Shown here piece after piece: positions 6,814 through 14,337 of a stretch of DNA of 17,320 nucleotides. The translations under genes and the position numbers were made by a program. Each line of letters opens with the position of its first letter. The stretch's first letter is position 1. This DNA is from Opitutia bacterium UBA7374. GTDB lineage: Bacteria > Verrucomicrobiota > Verrucomicrobiia > Opitutales > Coraliomargaritaceae. The stretch lies in contig DKOA01000002.1 of assembly GCA_002469895.1 (NCBI GenBank), positions 31,013-48,332 on the forward strand, written 5' to 3'. The notes beneath the pieces were generated by a model. That model searched no databases and was not told the DNA's origin. It worked only from the letters and a program-made list of their open reading frames with translations.

Positions 6814-9399
6814 TCACTCGACTGGGCGTACTGTTAGTTGCTGGACTTTTTCCAAGTCTAGCTGCTTCGACGCAAAATCTGCCAGGGTGGATGCATTCAC
6901 CGCATCCACTCTGGCTCCATATTCTGTAACGGTTTCTTCCGGTAAACCATAAGCGAGCTGCATCCCTGCGTGCATTGCCCGAGCCCCCAAGGTCTGGCGA
7001 TTCATTACACGGGCTGCCTTTAATCGTGTGCGGCAGCGCTCTAATTCATCTTCGGTTATTCTTCCCTCAACGATCCGCCTTACTTCCTCACGCATTTCCC
7101 CGGCAACGACTTCAATCGCTGCATCATGTGTGCCCGCGTAAAGGGTAAACATGCCCTCATTTAGACCCAGTGTTCGGGTGGAACCAACGTAATAGGCAAG
7201 CCCCTGCTCTTCCCGCACTCGCTCAAATAGACGGCTCGACATACCACTGCAAATTTCGTTGAGCAGTTCCCCGCAAATACTTAACCGGCTGTACAGTCCT
7301 ACGTCCGGAAAAGCCATCAACAAAAGCGCTTGTTCACGCTCCATTGATTCCGTCGCTACCAAGGCGGAGGTCGGCTGGTGCGGATTGCCGGCGATGCGCT
7401 TGAATTGACCTGTGGGCAGGCGACCCTCCAGATGCTTTGCCAATAGTGCAGACAACGCATCTTCGTCAAAATGCCCGCAAGCCGAAAGGACAAGATTGGC
7501 CGGTTGGACAATTTGATCGTAGTAACTCTTAAGGGCATCACGGTCGATCACTTTGAGGTCCTTCAGCCGACCGTTTGGTCCCGTGTGGAAAGGATGATTC
7601 GTGAAAAATTGTTGGCGCAGCAAGCGGAACCCATAACCGAAGATTTCATCGTCCTCCTCCTGTAGCATGGCGATCTGACTGACTAACTCAGTATCAAAAG
7701 TAGCCGCTTCAAACGTTGGGCAACAAATTGCATCAGCAAGTAGCTGAACTGCAACCGGCAAGTCATCGGGGAAGACTTCAATGGCCAGTTGAATGGAATT
7801 ATTACCCGCGGTAGCAGATAATTTGCCCCCCAGGGTCTCGAGCAAGCGCACTACCTCGGATGCGCTTCTCCCCTCTGTATCTTTAATCAACATCTCGGCG
7901 AGCAAGGTAGATATGCCTCTCTGATTATTTGGTTCGTAGTGAGCACCGCCCAAGAGCACGGCCCGCAAATGCACCTTTGGTAAACTGGGATCTGGCTGCA
8001 GAACGATTTGAATGCCGTCCTTTAAGGTAGCATGCTTTGCTTGAAGAGCCGGCTTACTCGATCCATTTTTTGCATCCTTAGATCCCGTGTCTTTAGCCGT
8101 TCGTGGTTCTGCACAAACCGCAGTCATTCCGTCTTCGATAAGATAGTGGGCGGCGACACGCGATAAATCCTCCCGTGTTACTGACCGCAACTGTTGAAAA
8201 TATTGTTTCGTAAAGTGCACATCGCCCACCACCACTTCAGCAAGGCCCAGTCGAGAGGCACGACCACTCACCGTCTTACGGCTGTTAATCTCGCTGTTGA
8301 CCGCCTGTCGATAGGCTTTATCTAAGACAGATTCTTCGACTCCTTCAGAGATGACCTGCTGAATCTGATTCCGTACTTCCGTCTCTACGGCACCCTGCTT
8401 GTCCGGATCGCAAATATAGGAAATCCAAAAAAGCCCGCTATCTCCGGGGTTCCAGTTCCGACAATCGATATAGTGTACCAAGTTGTCCTTATTGCGCAGG
8501 TTTTCCCAGAATACGGAGCTTTCGCCCCCGCCAAGTGCCTGCGCCAGAGCATCCAGTGGCGCTGAATCCGGATGACTCAAATGTGGAACTTTGAAGGCAA
8601 TGCCACCCCTTGTGATATTGTAATCGCCCTGTAGCGTCTCGCGACGGACAGATAATTGGGTGGGTTCGGCGGCAAAACTTGCATCGCAGAGTCGCCCTCT
8701 GGCCAAAGTGCCGAAATACTGATCTACAGTGTCAGAACAATCAGTCAGAGAAACAGCACCCGCCGTGCAGACAGTTATATTATTGGGTAAATAACGAGCC
8801 TTGTAATAAGCAGAGAGCTCTGCGTGCTGGACCTGTTGAAAAAGTTCGCGGTGACCAATCACCGGCTCGCAATACGGGTGTCTGCGATAAGCATTGCGAA
8901 AGAGAGCCCGACTGAGGCACTGATCGGCATCGTCCAAACCCATATCGATCTCGCGAAGAATCACATCACGCTCCCTTTCAGTTTCCTCGGTAGGCAGTGT
9001 GGAATGTAGTACAATATCGCTCAGAATATCCACTGCGGTATCGAAGGAGGTAGCCGGGCAGTCGATGTAATAAACGGTCCGATCAAAGGTCGTGTAGGCA
9101 TTTATCAGCCCGCCTATGCCGTGCACTTCACGAGCAATTGATTGAGCACCCCTTCGATCAGTCCCCTTGAAGAGCATATGTTCGAGGTAGTGAGACAATC
9201 CCGAGCCTCTCAAATCACCTTCGTGAATACTACCCGTGCGGACCCAAACCTGTACGGAAACAACGGGTACAGAAAAGTCCGGTTGGTGTAAGTGTACGAG
9301 ACCGTTTGCCAACTCCCGCCGTTCTATTTGCAGAGCGAACAATTGCTCCTCAAGAGAAGGCTTATTTGAAGAGGCGGACGAATGTTCAGAAAAAAGCAT
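6814..9399 (-). CDS. M16 family zinc metallopeptidase, two-domain fused form
   Basis: An 861-residue protein built of two M16 halves, as in bacterial PqqL-like and processing-peptidase-like proteins. The N-terminal half carries the inverted zinc motif HYLEH at 70-74 (His70, Glu73, His74) and the distal ligand Glu150 in ERDVILREI. The second half starts near residue 457 after a Lys/Ser-rich linker; at the equivalent position it reads GISTLLAEML and lacks the zinc motif. It keeps the ERVREEQGLAYYVGS segment that supplies the substrate-binding Arg/Tyr pair in the family. One active and one inactive half forming a clamp is the expected arrangement. No signal peptide is seen at the chosen start, so a cytoplasmic location is more likely than periplasmic, unless the true start differs. 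It is the last gene of the minus-strand run, 87 bases after the Minf_1886-type gene. The natural substrate is unknown. Confidence 0.92.
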   Translation of the reverse strand: MLFSEHSSASSNKPSLEEQLFALQIERRELANGLVHLHQPDFSVPVVSVQVWVRTGSIHEGDLRGSGLSHYLEHMLFKGTDRRGAQSIAREVHGIGGLINAYTTFDRTVYYIDCPATSFDTAVDILSDIVLHSTLPTEETERERDVILREIDMGLDDADQCLSRALFRNAYRRHPYCEPVIGHRELFQQVQHAELSAYYKARYLPNNITVCTAGAVSLTDCSDTVDQYFGTLARGRLCDASFAAEPTQLSVRRETLQGDYNITRGGIAFKVPHLSHPDSAPLDALAQALGGGESSVFWENLRNKDNLVHYIDCRNWNPGDSGLFWISYICDPDKQGAVETEVRNQIQQVISEGVEESVLDKAYRQAVNSEINSRKTVSGRASRLGLAEVVVGDVHFTKQYFQQLRSVTREDLSRVAAHYLIEDGMTAVCAEPRTAKDTGSKDAKNGSSKPALQAKHATLKDGIQIVLQPDPSLPKVHLRAVLLGGAHYEPNNQRGISTLLAEMLIKDTEGRSASEVVRLLETLGGKLSATAGNNSIQLAIEVFPDDLPVAVQLLADAICCPTFEAATFDTELVSQIAMLQEEDDEIFGYGFRLLRQQFFTNHPFHTGPNGRLKDLKVIDRDALKSYYDQIVQPANLVLSACGHFDEDALSALLAKHLEGRLPTGQFKRIAGNPHQPTSALVATESMEREQALLLMAFPDVGLYSRLSICGELLNEICSGMSSRLFERVREEQGLAYYVGSTRTLGLNEGMFTLYAGTHDAAIEVVAGEMREEVRRIVEGRITEDELERCRTRLKAARVMNRQTLGARAMHAGMQLAYGLPEETVTEYGARVDAVNASTLADFASKQLDLEKVQQLTVRPVE

Positions 9400-9486
9400 T
9401 ACAGTCTAATAGAGTTAACGAAGCATCTGCTGGAAGAGAGCACAAAACCCGACCAATAGGCATTCGCTTGGCAAAGCTTCCTTGGT

Positions 9487-9912
9487 TCAATTCAGGCGTG
9501 GTCTTCGCAAAGGAGGTTTCACAGAAGGCAGGAAACCGGAATCAAAGGCCTCTCGAAAAGAGTAGCCTCCGGAAAAATCCTCCGGTCTATCCTCCTCCGT
9601 TTTACCGAGGACCCGACACTCCACCAGATTGAATACAATGTTACCAAAATCACGGCATTCGCGGACTCCCCAATACTCCATCACGGTACGCGCCATGGGG
9701 CCATACTGGTCTAGCGCATACAGACGGATCCCTTCGAGAAGTTGCTGACCGGTGAGGTGGTTTGAACGATCCAACTCCCCACGTTTGTGGAGCTCCTTCA
9801 AACTGTAATCCAATGCCTGCCGAAGAAAGTAGTATGCACCACGCTCATAGCGCGGGTCATCCTCGCGAATTGTCCGGATGACATCATTAAAATCTAGGTT
9901 AGGGTCATTCAC
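9487..9912 (-). CDS. Minf_1886 family protein (planctomycete/verrucomicrobial conserved protein)
   Basis: A 141-residue soluble protein that reads as a member of the Minf_1886-type family found in Planctomycetes and Verrucomicrobia, whose function is not known. Recognisable features are the N-terminal segment IREDDPRYERGAYYFLRQALDY, HLTGQQLLEGIRLYALDQYGPMA in the middle, and WGVRECRDFGNIVFNLVE near residues 80-100. The C-terminus is Pro/Arg-rich. Translation must begin at GTG (9912-9910), because the ATG four bases downstream is in another frame and no in-frame ATG lies nearby. It lies 54 bases after glgA and 87 before the M16 gene on the same strand. It serves as a taxonomic marker for the window; no function is proposed. 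Confidence 0.8.
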   Translation of the reverse strand: MNDPNLDFNDVIRTIREDDPRYERGAYYFLRQALDYSLKELHKRGELDRSNHLTGQQLLEGIRLYALDQYGPMARTVMEYWGVRECRDFGNIVFNLVECRVLGKTEEDRPEDFSGGYSFREAFDSGFLPSVKPPLRRPRLN

Positions 9913-9966
9913 TGATAAAACACTGTAGAGTGAAGCGTGCGTACGTCAACTGAGTGGCTAAGGCAA

Positions 9967-11463
9967 TCAAACCTTCTTCTGTCCAACAAATGCCGCAGCA
10001 CGGGAAAGCATTGCTTGCTCGTAAATGGACTCATAAGTGCCGGCCGATAGAGCCCATGAAAAGTCTTTGCGCATTCCGTTTTGCTGGAGTTGTTGAAAAT
10101 CACCCGGACGATCATAATAAGTCGAACATGCCCAACCAATTGTATCAAAAAGAGCTTCCGGGCTAGGGTCTGTAAAGGTAAAACCGGTGCCAGTAGAATG
10201 GGACTCGGAATAGTTTTCCACTGTATCGACAAGACCGCCGGTGGCTCGCACAACCGGTGGTGCGCCATACAACATGGCGTACAACTGGCTCAATCCGCAG
10301 GGCTCAAAACGACTGGGCATGAGTAGTGAATCGGCACCGGCTGCAGCCAGATGAGCCAACTCATTATCGAATCCAATGAAGCTGCCAAATCGACCTCGAT
10401 AACGCTGACTCAATGCCGTAAACGCTTCTTCCAATGCCGCCTCGCCAGTGCCTAGAACGGCAATTTGGATGGACATTTCACTCATTAAGCGGTCACTGAT
10501 CGCGACCAGTAAATCGAGGCCTTTTTGTTCAACCAACCGAGACACCACAGTAAAGAGCGGTATCTCCGGTGCGACTTCCAGTCCAAAGGCCTCCTGTAGG
10601 CGGGCTTTGCAAATTTGCTTACCCGACAAGTTGTCCGCAGAAAAGCGGGCAGGCAACAGCTCATCCCTCGCCGGATCCCACTCATCCGTATCGACTCCAT
10701 TTATAACGCCAACGAGGTCAGCCGATCGATTGTGCAACAGATTGTGCAAGCCATGACCGCCGTCCGCGACTTGTATCTCAGCAGCATATGTCGGGCTCAC
10801 TGTGGTTATCTTCGTCGAATGATAAATCCCTCCCTTGAGGAAATTTGCCTGCCCCATTGACTCTAGGCCATCCGGACGAAAGACATGCTGCGGCAATCCG
10901 GAATAGTCCACCACATTTCGGTGGAACCAACCTTGGTGTTGTACATTATGCAGGGTTAACAAAGAAGCTGCCTGCCCCATCGGCCGGTCTGCCTCCGTTG
11001 TATTTAGATAGAGCGGGACAAGCCCTGTCGGCCAGTCATGACAATGCACCACATCCGGTATCCATTCGGTCTGATAACATAAATCAATGGCTGCACGGGA
11101 AAGGAATGTAAATCGCTGTGCATTATCTGCCTCATCTCCACTGGGACCCCGGTAAACGGATGGGGAATCATACAACTGATTGTGCTCCAGAAGATGGCAA
11201 ACCACATCCGAATCGGGCAAGGTACAGTTCCAGATTCGAGCATACGCTTCATGCCCCCCTAAATGAACAATCAAAGGATCTTTCATGGGCTGAGCATCTT
11301 CGACCCGGCGGAGCCCGGCGTATTTAGGTAAGACGATTCGAACTTCATGACCCAACAACGACAAAGACTTGGAAAGCGCGCCCACTACGTCTGCTAAACC
11401 ACCCACTTTAACCAGAGGCACCAGTTCCGGTGTAACCATCAAAATCTTCATCGATTTACTCAT
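9967..11463 (-). CDS. glgA: Glycogen synthase (ADP-glucose type)
   Basis: This cytoplasmic GT5 glycosyltransferase transfers glucose from ADP-glucose to growing alpha-1,4-glucan in glycogen synthesis. The 498-residue length fits GlgA (about 480). The N-terminal KVGGLADVVGAL (19-30) is the classic ADP-glucose-binding motif, and HDWPTG (142-147) and NGVDTDEWDP (255-264) are typical further blocks. The C-terminal Rossmann half starts at VVSRLVEQKGLDLL (306-319). It carries SRFEPCGL with the conserved Glu387 and the ATGGLVDTV loop (407-415). A second ATG four codons in (MKILMVTPE) would also give a normal N-terminus. The exosortase gene ends 27 bases upstream, so co-transcription is likely. No other glycogen genes (glgB, glgC) are in view. 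The assignment is secure; whether ADP- or UDP-glucose is used is inferred from the family. Confidence 0.95.
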   Translation of the reverse strand: MSKSMKILMVTPELVPLVKVGGLADVVGALSKSLSLLGHEVRIVLPKYAGLRRVEDAQPMKDPLIVHLGGHEAYARIWNCTLPDSDVVCHLLEHNQLYDSPSVYRGPSGDEADNAQRFTFLSRAAIDLCYQTEWIPDVVHCHDWPTGLVPLYLNTTEADRPMGQAASLLTLHNVQHQGWFHRNVVDYSGLPQHVFRPDGLESMGQANFLKGGIYHSTKITTVSPTYAAEIQVADGGHGLHNLLHNRSADLVGVINGVDTDEWDPARDELLPARFSADNLSGKQICKARLQEAFGLEVAPEIPLFTVVSRLVEQKGLDLLVAISDRLMSEMSIQIAVLGTGEAALEEAFTALSQRYRGRFGSFIGFDNELAHLAAAGADSLLMPSRFEPCGLSQLYAMLYGAPPVVRATGGLVDTVENYSESHSTGTGFTFTDPSPEALFDTIGWACSTYYDRPGDFQQLQQNGMRKDFSWALSAGTYESIYEQAMLSRAAAFVGQKKV

Positions 11464-11490
11464 CTAGATGTTACGGATGAATTGCACCAC

Positions 11491-12606
11491 CTAGGCGCTA
11501 TCATCCGCCTTTTCCACCTTTTCCACCTTTTCCACCGAAGTTGTTGATTCGTCGTCAGCGGTTTCATCGAAGTCTTCAATATACTCGAGCTTGAAGTTGA
11601 AAATGGGCAGCAGGACAAGCAAGCCGAGACAAGTCACACCTAAAATAGCAAAGCCGGTAACGTCGTGGACACTGCCAATATCACCAAAGAGAGGCAGATG
11701 CCAATGATCATTAATTGATTGAGAGCCGTAGCTATATGCCCAGAGAGTGAGAAAAAGGCTGCGCATCAAATTGGTGATAACCGCCAAAATCATAGCGGCA
11801 CCAACCAGAGCGACTTTTTTCCACAGGCGATCGAGAAACACGGCGGCGAGAAAAGAACCGGCAAACAAACAGGCGGTGAGTGACCGAATCCCTGAACAGG
11901 CTTCCTCCACACCAACTTGGCCGACCGGCAAAATTAATACATTTCCCTGACGTTCAATTTGGTACCCCAGCAGGTCCAGAAAATTAAATACGACAATCGT
12001 CACCTTGGTCAGTAGAAAAACCCGTACTTTAGTCTCCAACACAGAGACCAAAGGAGCGGAAAGCAGCCATATAAGAGCCGGAAATAAAAAGAGCAGAACA
12101 AAAGAAAAACGATTGAGCAACGGCATCGGCTGACCATCCGCTCGCGTCCTGCTAATAATAAAAACCGTGGATAATGTAATGCCGGCAAATCCGGCAGCGA
12201 TGGCCAAGGATGCCGGATTCTGGGGACCAGTGACGGCACGTAGCAAAGCGCCGATTCCGTAGAGTAGCAACGAACTGAGGAAACCCGCTACCGCTACCCC
12301 ACCGAGGATACGGGATAATACTCCCGGAGTATTCGCAGCCATGCTTTCCCTCGGTCGGGCACCGTTAAACAAATAACTGCTGAGAATGGGCCAGCGATCA
12401 TAGAGTACATAGGCAGCAAATAAGGGGACAAGATAACCGAAGCTGTAATCATCCCGATCACCCCACCAATACACTTGATCCCATATCATAAACCCCGCCA
12501 GACCGATGAGCAATAGCCCTGAATAAAGAATATCACGCGGGAGATCAAAAATGCTCGAGCCGACAGGTTTTTCGCATCCTGAATCCGATTTATCCGAGGT
12601 TACCAT
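11491..12606 (-). CDS. Exosortase (membrane transpeptidase-type protein sorting enzyme)
   Basis: A 371-residue multi-pass inner-membrane protein of the exosortase/archaeosortase family, which processes secreted proteins carrying a C-terminal PEP-CTERM-type signal, often in exopolysaccharide-producing Gram-negatives. The catalytic set is visible: Cys237 in VEEACSGIRSL, Arg282 in NLMRSLFLTLWAY and His314 in SVHDVTGFAIL. Hydrophobic segments occur at about 26-42, 56-70, 100-123, 135-152, 167-188, 200-212, 240-258, 265-290 and 316-336. After the last segment comes an acidic cytoplasmic tail of about 35 residues ending in a repeated Val-Glu-Lys unit. The subtype and the cognate sorted proteins cannot be read from this window; no PEP-CTERM substrate and no EpsI-like partner gene is present. 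It is first in the minus-strand run ahead of glgA and divergent from the HIT gene. Confidence 0.9.
   Translation of the reverse strand: MVTSDKSDSGCEKPVGSSIFDLPRDILYSGLLLIGLAGFMIWDQVYWWGDRDDYSFGYLVPLFAAYVLYDRWPILSSYLFNGARPRESMAANTPGVLSRILGGVAVAGFLSSLLLYGIGALLRAVTGPQNPASLAIAAGFAGITLSTVFIISRTRADGQPMPLLNRFSFVLLFLFPALIWLLSAPLVSVLETKVRVFLLTKVTIVVFNFLDLLGYQIERQGNVLILPVGQVGVEEACSGIRSLTACLFAGSFLAAVFLDRLWKKVALVGAAMILAVITNLMRSLFLTLWAYSYGSQSINDHWHLPLFGDIGSVHDVTGFAILGVTCLGLLVLLPIFNFKLEYIEDFDETADDESTTSVEKVEKVEKADDSA
11510..11536. repeat. Three perfect copies of a 9-bp repeat inside the exosortase gene
   Basis: TTTTCCACC occurs three times in a row without mismatch. On the coding (minus) strand it encodes repeated Val-Glu-Lys in the acidic tail. 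The unit is a multiple of three, so copy changes by slippage would keep the frame. It lies outside the catalytic core. Confidence 0.9.
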
Positions 12607-12829
12607 AGCTAAGAGTTCTTACAGGAGTGCCCTGATCCAAGGCAACTAGAAAGCCGAGCCGAAATAGACCACATAAGTCTACAAAAAGAGGGAGAAAACG
12701 ATGAATTCGCGGCAGTATTGGAGTTCAAATAAAAAATCGACCTCTTCGATAAAAGATCTAGTTTATTCAGCTTTTCTGATGATTGAAGAAAAATCCAAAT
12801 CCAAGCCGGAAAACGATGAAGGAAGCGTG

Positions 12830-13318
12830 ATGCAACGTCTGCATGCTTATTGGCGTATGCCCTATATACTCGCACAAGACACAGAAAAACCGGCAGAGAA
12901 TCCATTCTCGAAGATGCAGGATTCAAAAGACGACCAGTCCAATCACATCATTTTTCGAGGGCAGTTCAATTTCATCGTTATGAATCGCTATCCGTACAAT
13001 GCGGGGCATCTTCTGGTGCTACCCTATCGCCCAGTTGCACAACTTGCCGACTTAGAAAAAGAAGAACGTTACGAGTTAATGGATCTCATTATCGAAGCAC
13101 AGAACATCCTACAACGGGCACTCAAGCCGGATGGATTCAATACCGGGTTTAACTTTGGCAAAGCGGCTGGTGCCGGCATTCCCAGCCATTTGCATTGCCA
13201 TGTGGTGCCCCGCTGGAATGGAGACACTAATTTCATGCCGGTCATCGCGGAAACCAAAGTGATCCCTGAAGCAATGGATGCGATGTGGGAACGATTGGTT
13301 AAAGCCACTTCAGTGTAA
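12830..13318 (+). CDS. HIT family nucleotide phosphorylase/hydrolase, Ap4A-phosphorylase type
   Basis: A 162-residue histidine-triad protein. The motif HLHCHVVPRW places the triad at His120, His122 and His124, with His122 the expected nucleophile. The continuation WNGDTNFMPVIAETKVIPE resembles the actinobacterial Ap4A phosphorylase group (Rv2613c-like), so cleavage of diadenosine polyphosphates is the likely reaction. The N-terminal MQRLHAYWRMPYI matches the usual beginning of this group (M..LW.PWR..YI). This favours the ATG at 12830, which has a Shine-Dalgarno-like GAAGGAAG just upstream. The frame is open further up to ATG 12701 (43 more polar residues), which I consider less likely. Where relatives have a Cys-x-x-Cys pair near residue 25, this protein has NPFS. 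The phoH gene starts 44 bases after its stop, suggesting an operon. Family certain; substrate inferred. Confidence 0.88.
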   Translation: MQRLHAYWRMPYILAQDTEKPAENPFSKMQDSKDDQSNHIIFRGQFNFIVMNRYPYNAGHLLVLPYRPVAQLADLEKEERYELMDLIIEAQNILQRALKPDGFNTGFNFGKAAGAGIPSHLHCHVVPRWNGDTNFMPVIAETKVIPEAMDAMWERLVKATSV

Positions 13319-13362
13319 GGATTCCCTGCCTGAGTCTCTCCGCTAAAAACCCTGCCATAGAT

Positions 13363-14316
13363 ATGCCTGAAGAAACGCTGCACTTTTCTGACGCACGCTT
13401 AGTCACTCAATTGTACGCTAATGATATGCGTAATATTGATGAAGCAGAACGTGTACTGCACACCAAGATAGTTACTCGTGATGACTGGCTGACGATTCAG
13501 GGTGAGGAATCATCGGTGCAGAAAACAACCGATCTCTTTAAACTACTGGAAACTGCTCGCCAACACGGCATACGAATTCGATCTTCCGACTTTCATCACA
13601 CTTTGCGTGCAATTGCTGAAGGGAAAACTGAAGAGATCCGCGAACTCTACAGGAAGCCCTACATCATAAAGCTCAAAAAACAGAGCATCATCCCGAAAAC
13701 GCTGAACCAAAAACGTTACCTCCACAGCATCGATTCGCACCGTGTTAGTTTTGGTATCGGCCCGGCCGGAACGGGAAAGACTTATCTGGCGATGGCAATG
13801 GCACTGAAGGAGATGCATGAAGGCACCGTTGAGCGAATTATTCTAACCCGTCCCGCCGTTGAAGCAGGCGAAGCCCTGGGTTTCCTCCCCGGCGAACTGC
13901 AGGAGAAAATTCTGCCTTACCTAACGCCGCTCTATGACGCGATGAATGACATGGTGGGCAAGGACACAGTCAGTCAACTGATCGAAAGGGGGATAATCGA
14001 GATCGCACCGCTTGCTTATATGCGTGGCCGGACTCTATCCAATGCTTTCGTCGTTCTCGATGAAGCACAGAATACAACCCATGAACAGATGATGATGTTT
14101 CTCACCAGACTGGGAGACAGTACACGAATGGTCGTAACCGGAGACATCACCCAAATCGATCTACCGAAGTCAAAATCATCCGGTCTGCGACAAGCGGCAC
14201 GAATCCTTAGCCGTATCGAAGGCATTGGAATCTTCCAGTTTGAAGGAGAGGACGTGGTACGACATCCTCTCGTACAAAAAATCATTACTGCCTACGCAGA
14301 GCATACACCGGAGTAA
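13363..14316 (+). CDS. phoH: PhoH family P-loop ATPase (YbeZ/PhoH-like)
   Basis: A 317-residue cytoplasmic protein of the PhoH/YbeZ family, ATPases related to superfamily 1 helicases and linked to RNA metabolism alongside YbeY. An N-terminal region of about 110 residues resembles the RNA-binding-like domain of the family. The ATPase core has Walker A GPAGTGKT at 133-140 and Walker B VVLDEAQN at 230-237. Further motifs are LTRPAVEAGEALGFLPG at 161-177 and TGDITQIDLP at 259-268, all hallmarks of PhoH. The gene starts 44 bases after the HIT gene and ends 21 bases before the PgpH-type gene, so it is probably the second gene of one operon. No strong Shine-Dalgarno is visible. The family is secure; the precise substrate (RNA unwinding or ribosome maturation) is inferred from the conserved phoH-ybeY association. 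Confidence 0.95.
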   Translation: MPEETLHFSDARLVTQLYANDMRNIDEAERVLHTKIVTRDDWLTIQGEESSVQKTTDLFKLLETARQHGIRIRSSDFHHTLRAIAEGKTEEIRELYRKPYIIKLKKQSIIPKTLNQKRYLHSIDSHRVSFGIGPAGTGKTYLAMAMALKEMHEGTVERIILTRPAVEAGEALGFLPGELQEKILPYLTPLYDAMNDMVGKDTVSQLIERGIIEIAPLAYMRGRTLSNAFVVLDEAQNTTHEQMMMFLTRLGDSTRMVVTGDITQIDLPKSKSSGLRQAARILSRIEGIGIFQFEGEDVVRHPLVQKIITAYAEHTPE

Positions 14317-14337
14317 TATACCAACCACTTTGTAGTC

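Noticed and set aside
9306..9632. 108-codon plus-strand frame across the M16/Minf_1886 junction
   Set aside because: It overlaps the ends of two better supported minus-strand genes and has low-complexity, motif-free sequence.
12701..12829. 43-residue N-terminal extension of the HIT protein
   Set aside because: The extension is polar and lacks similarity to the family, whose members begin at the MQRLHAYWR-type segment; ATG 12830 also has a better ribosome-binding site. The frame may be open by chance.
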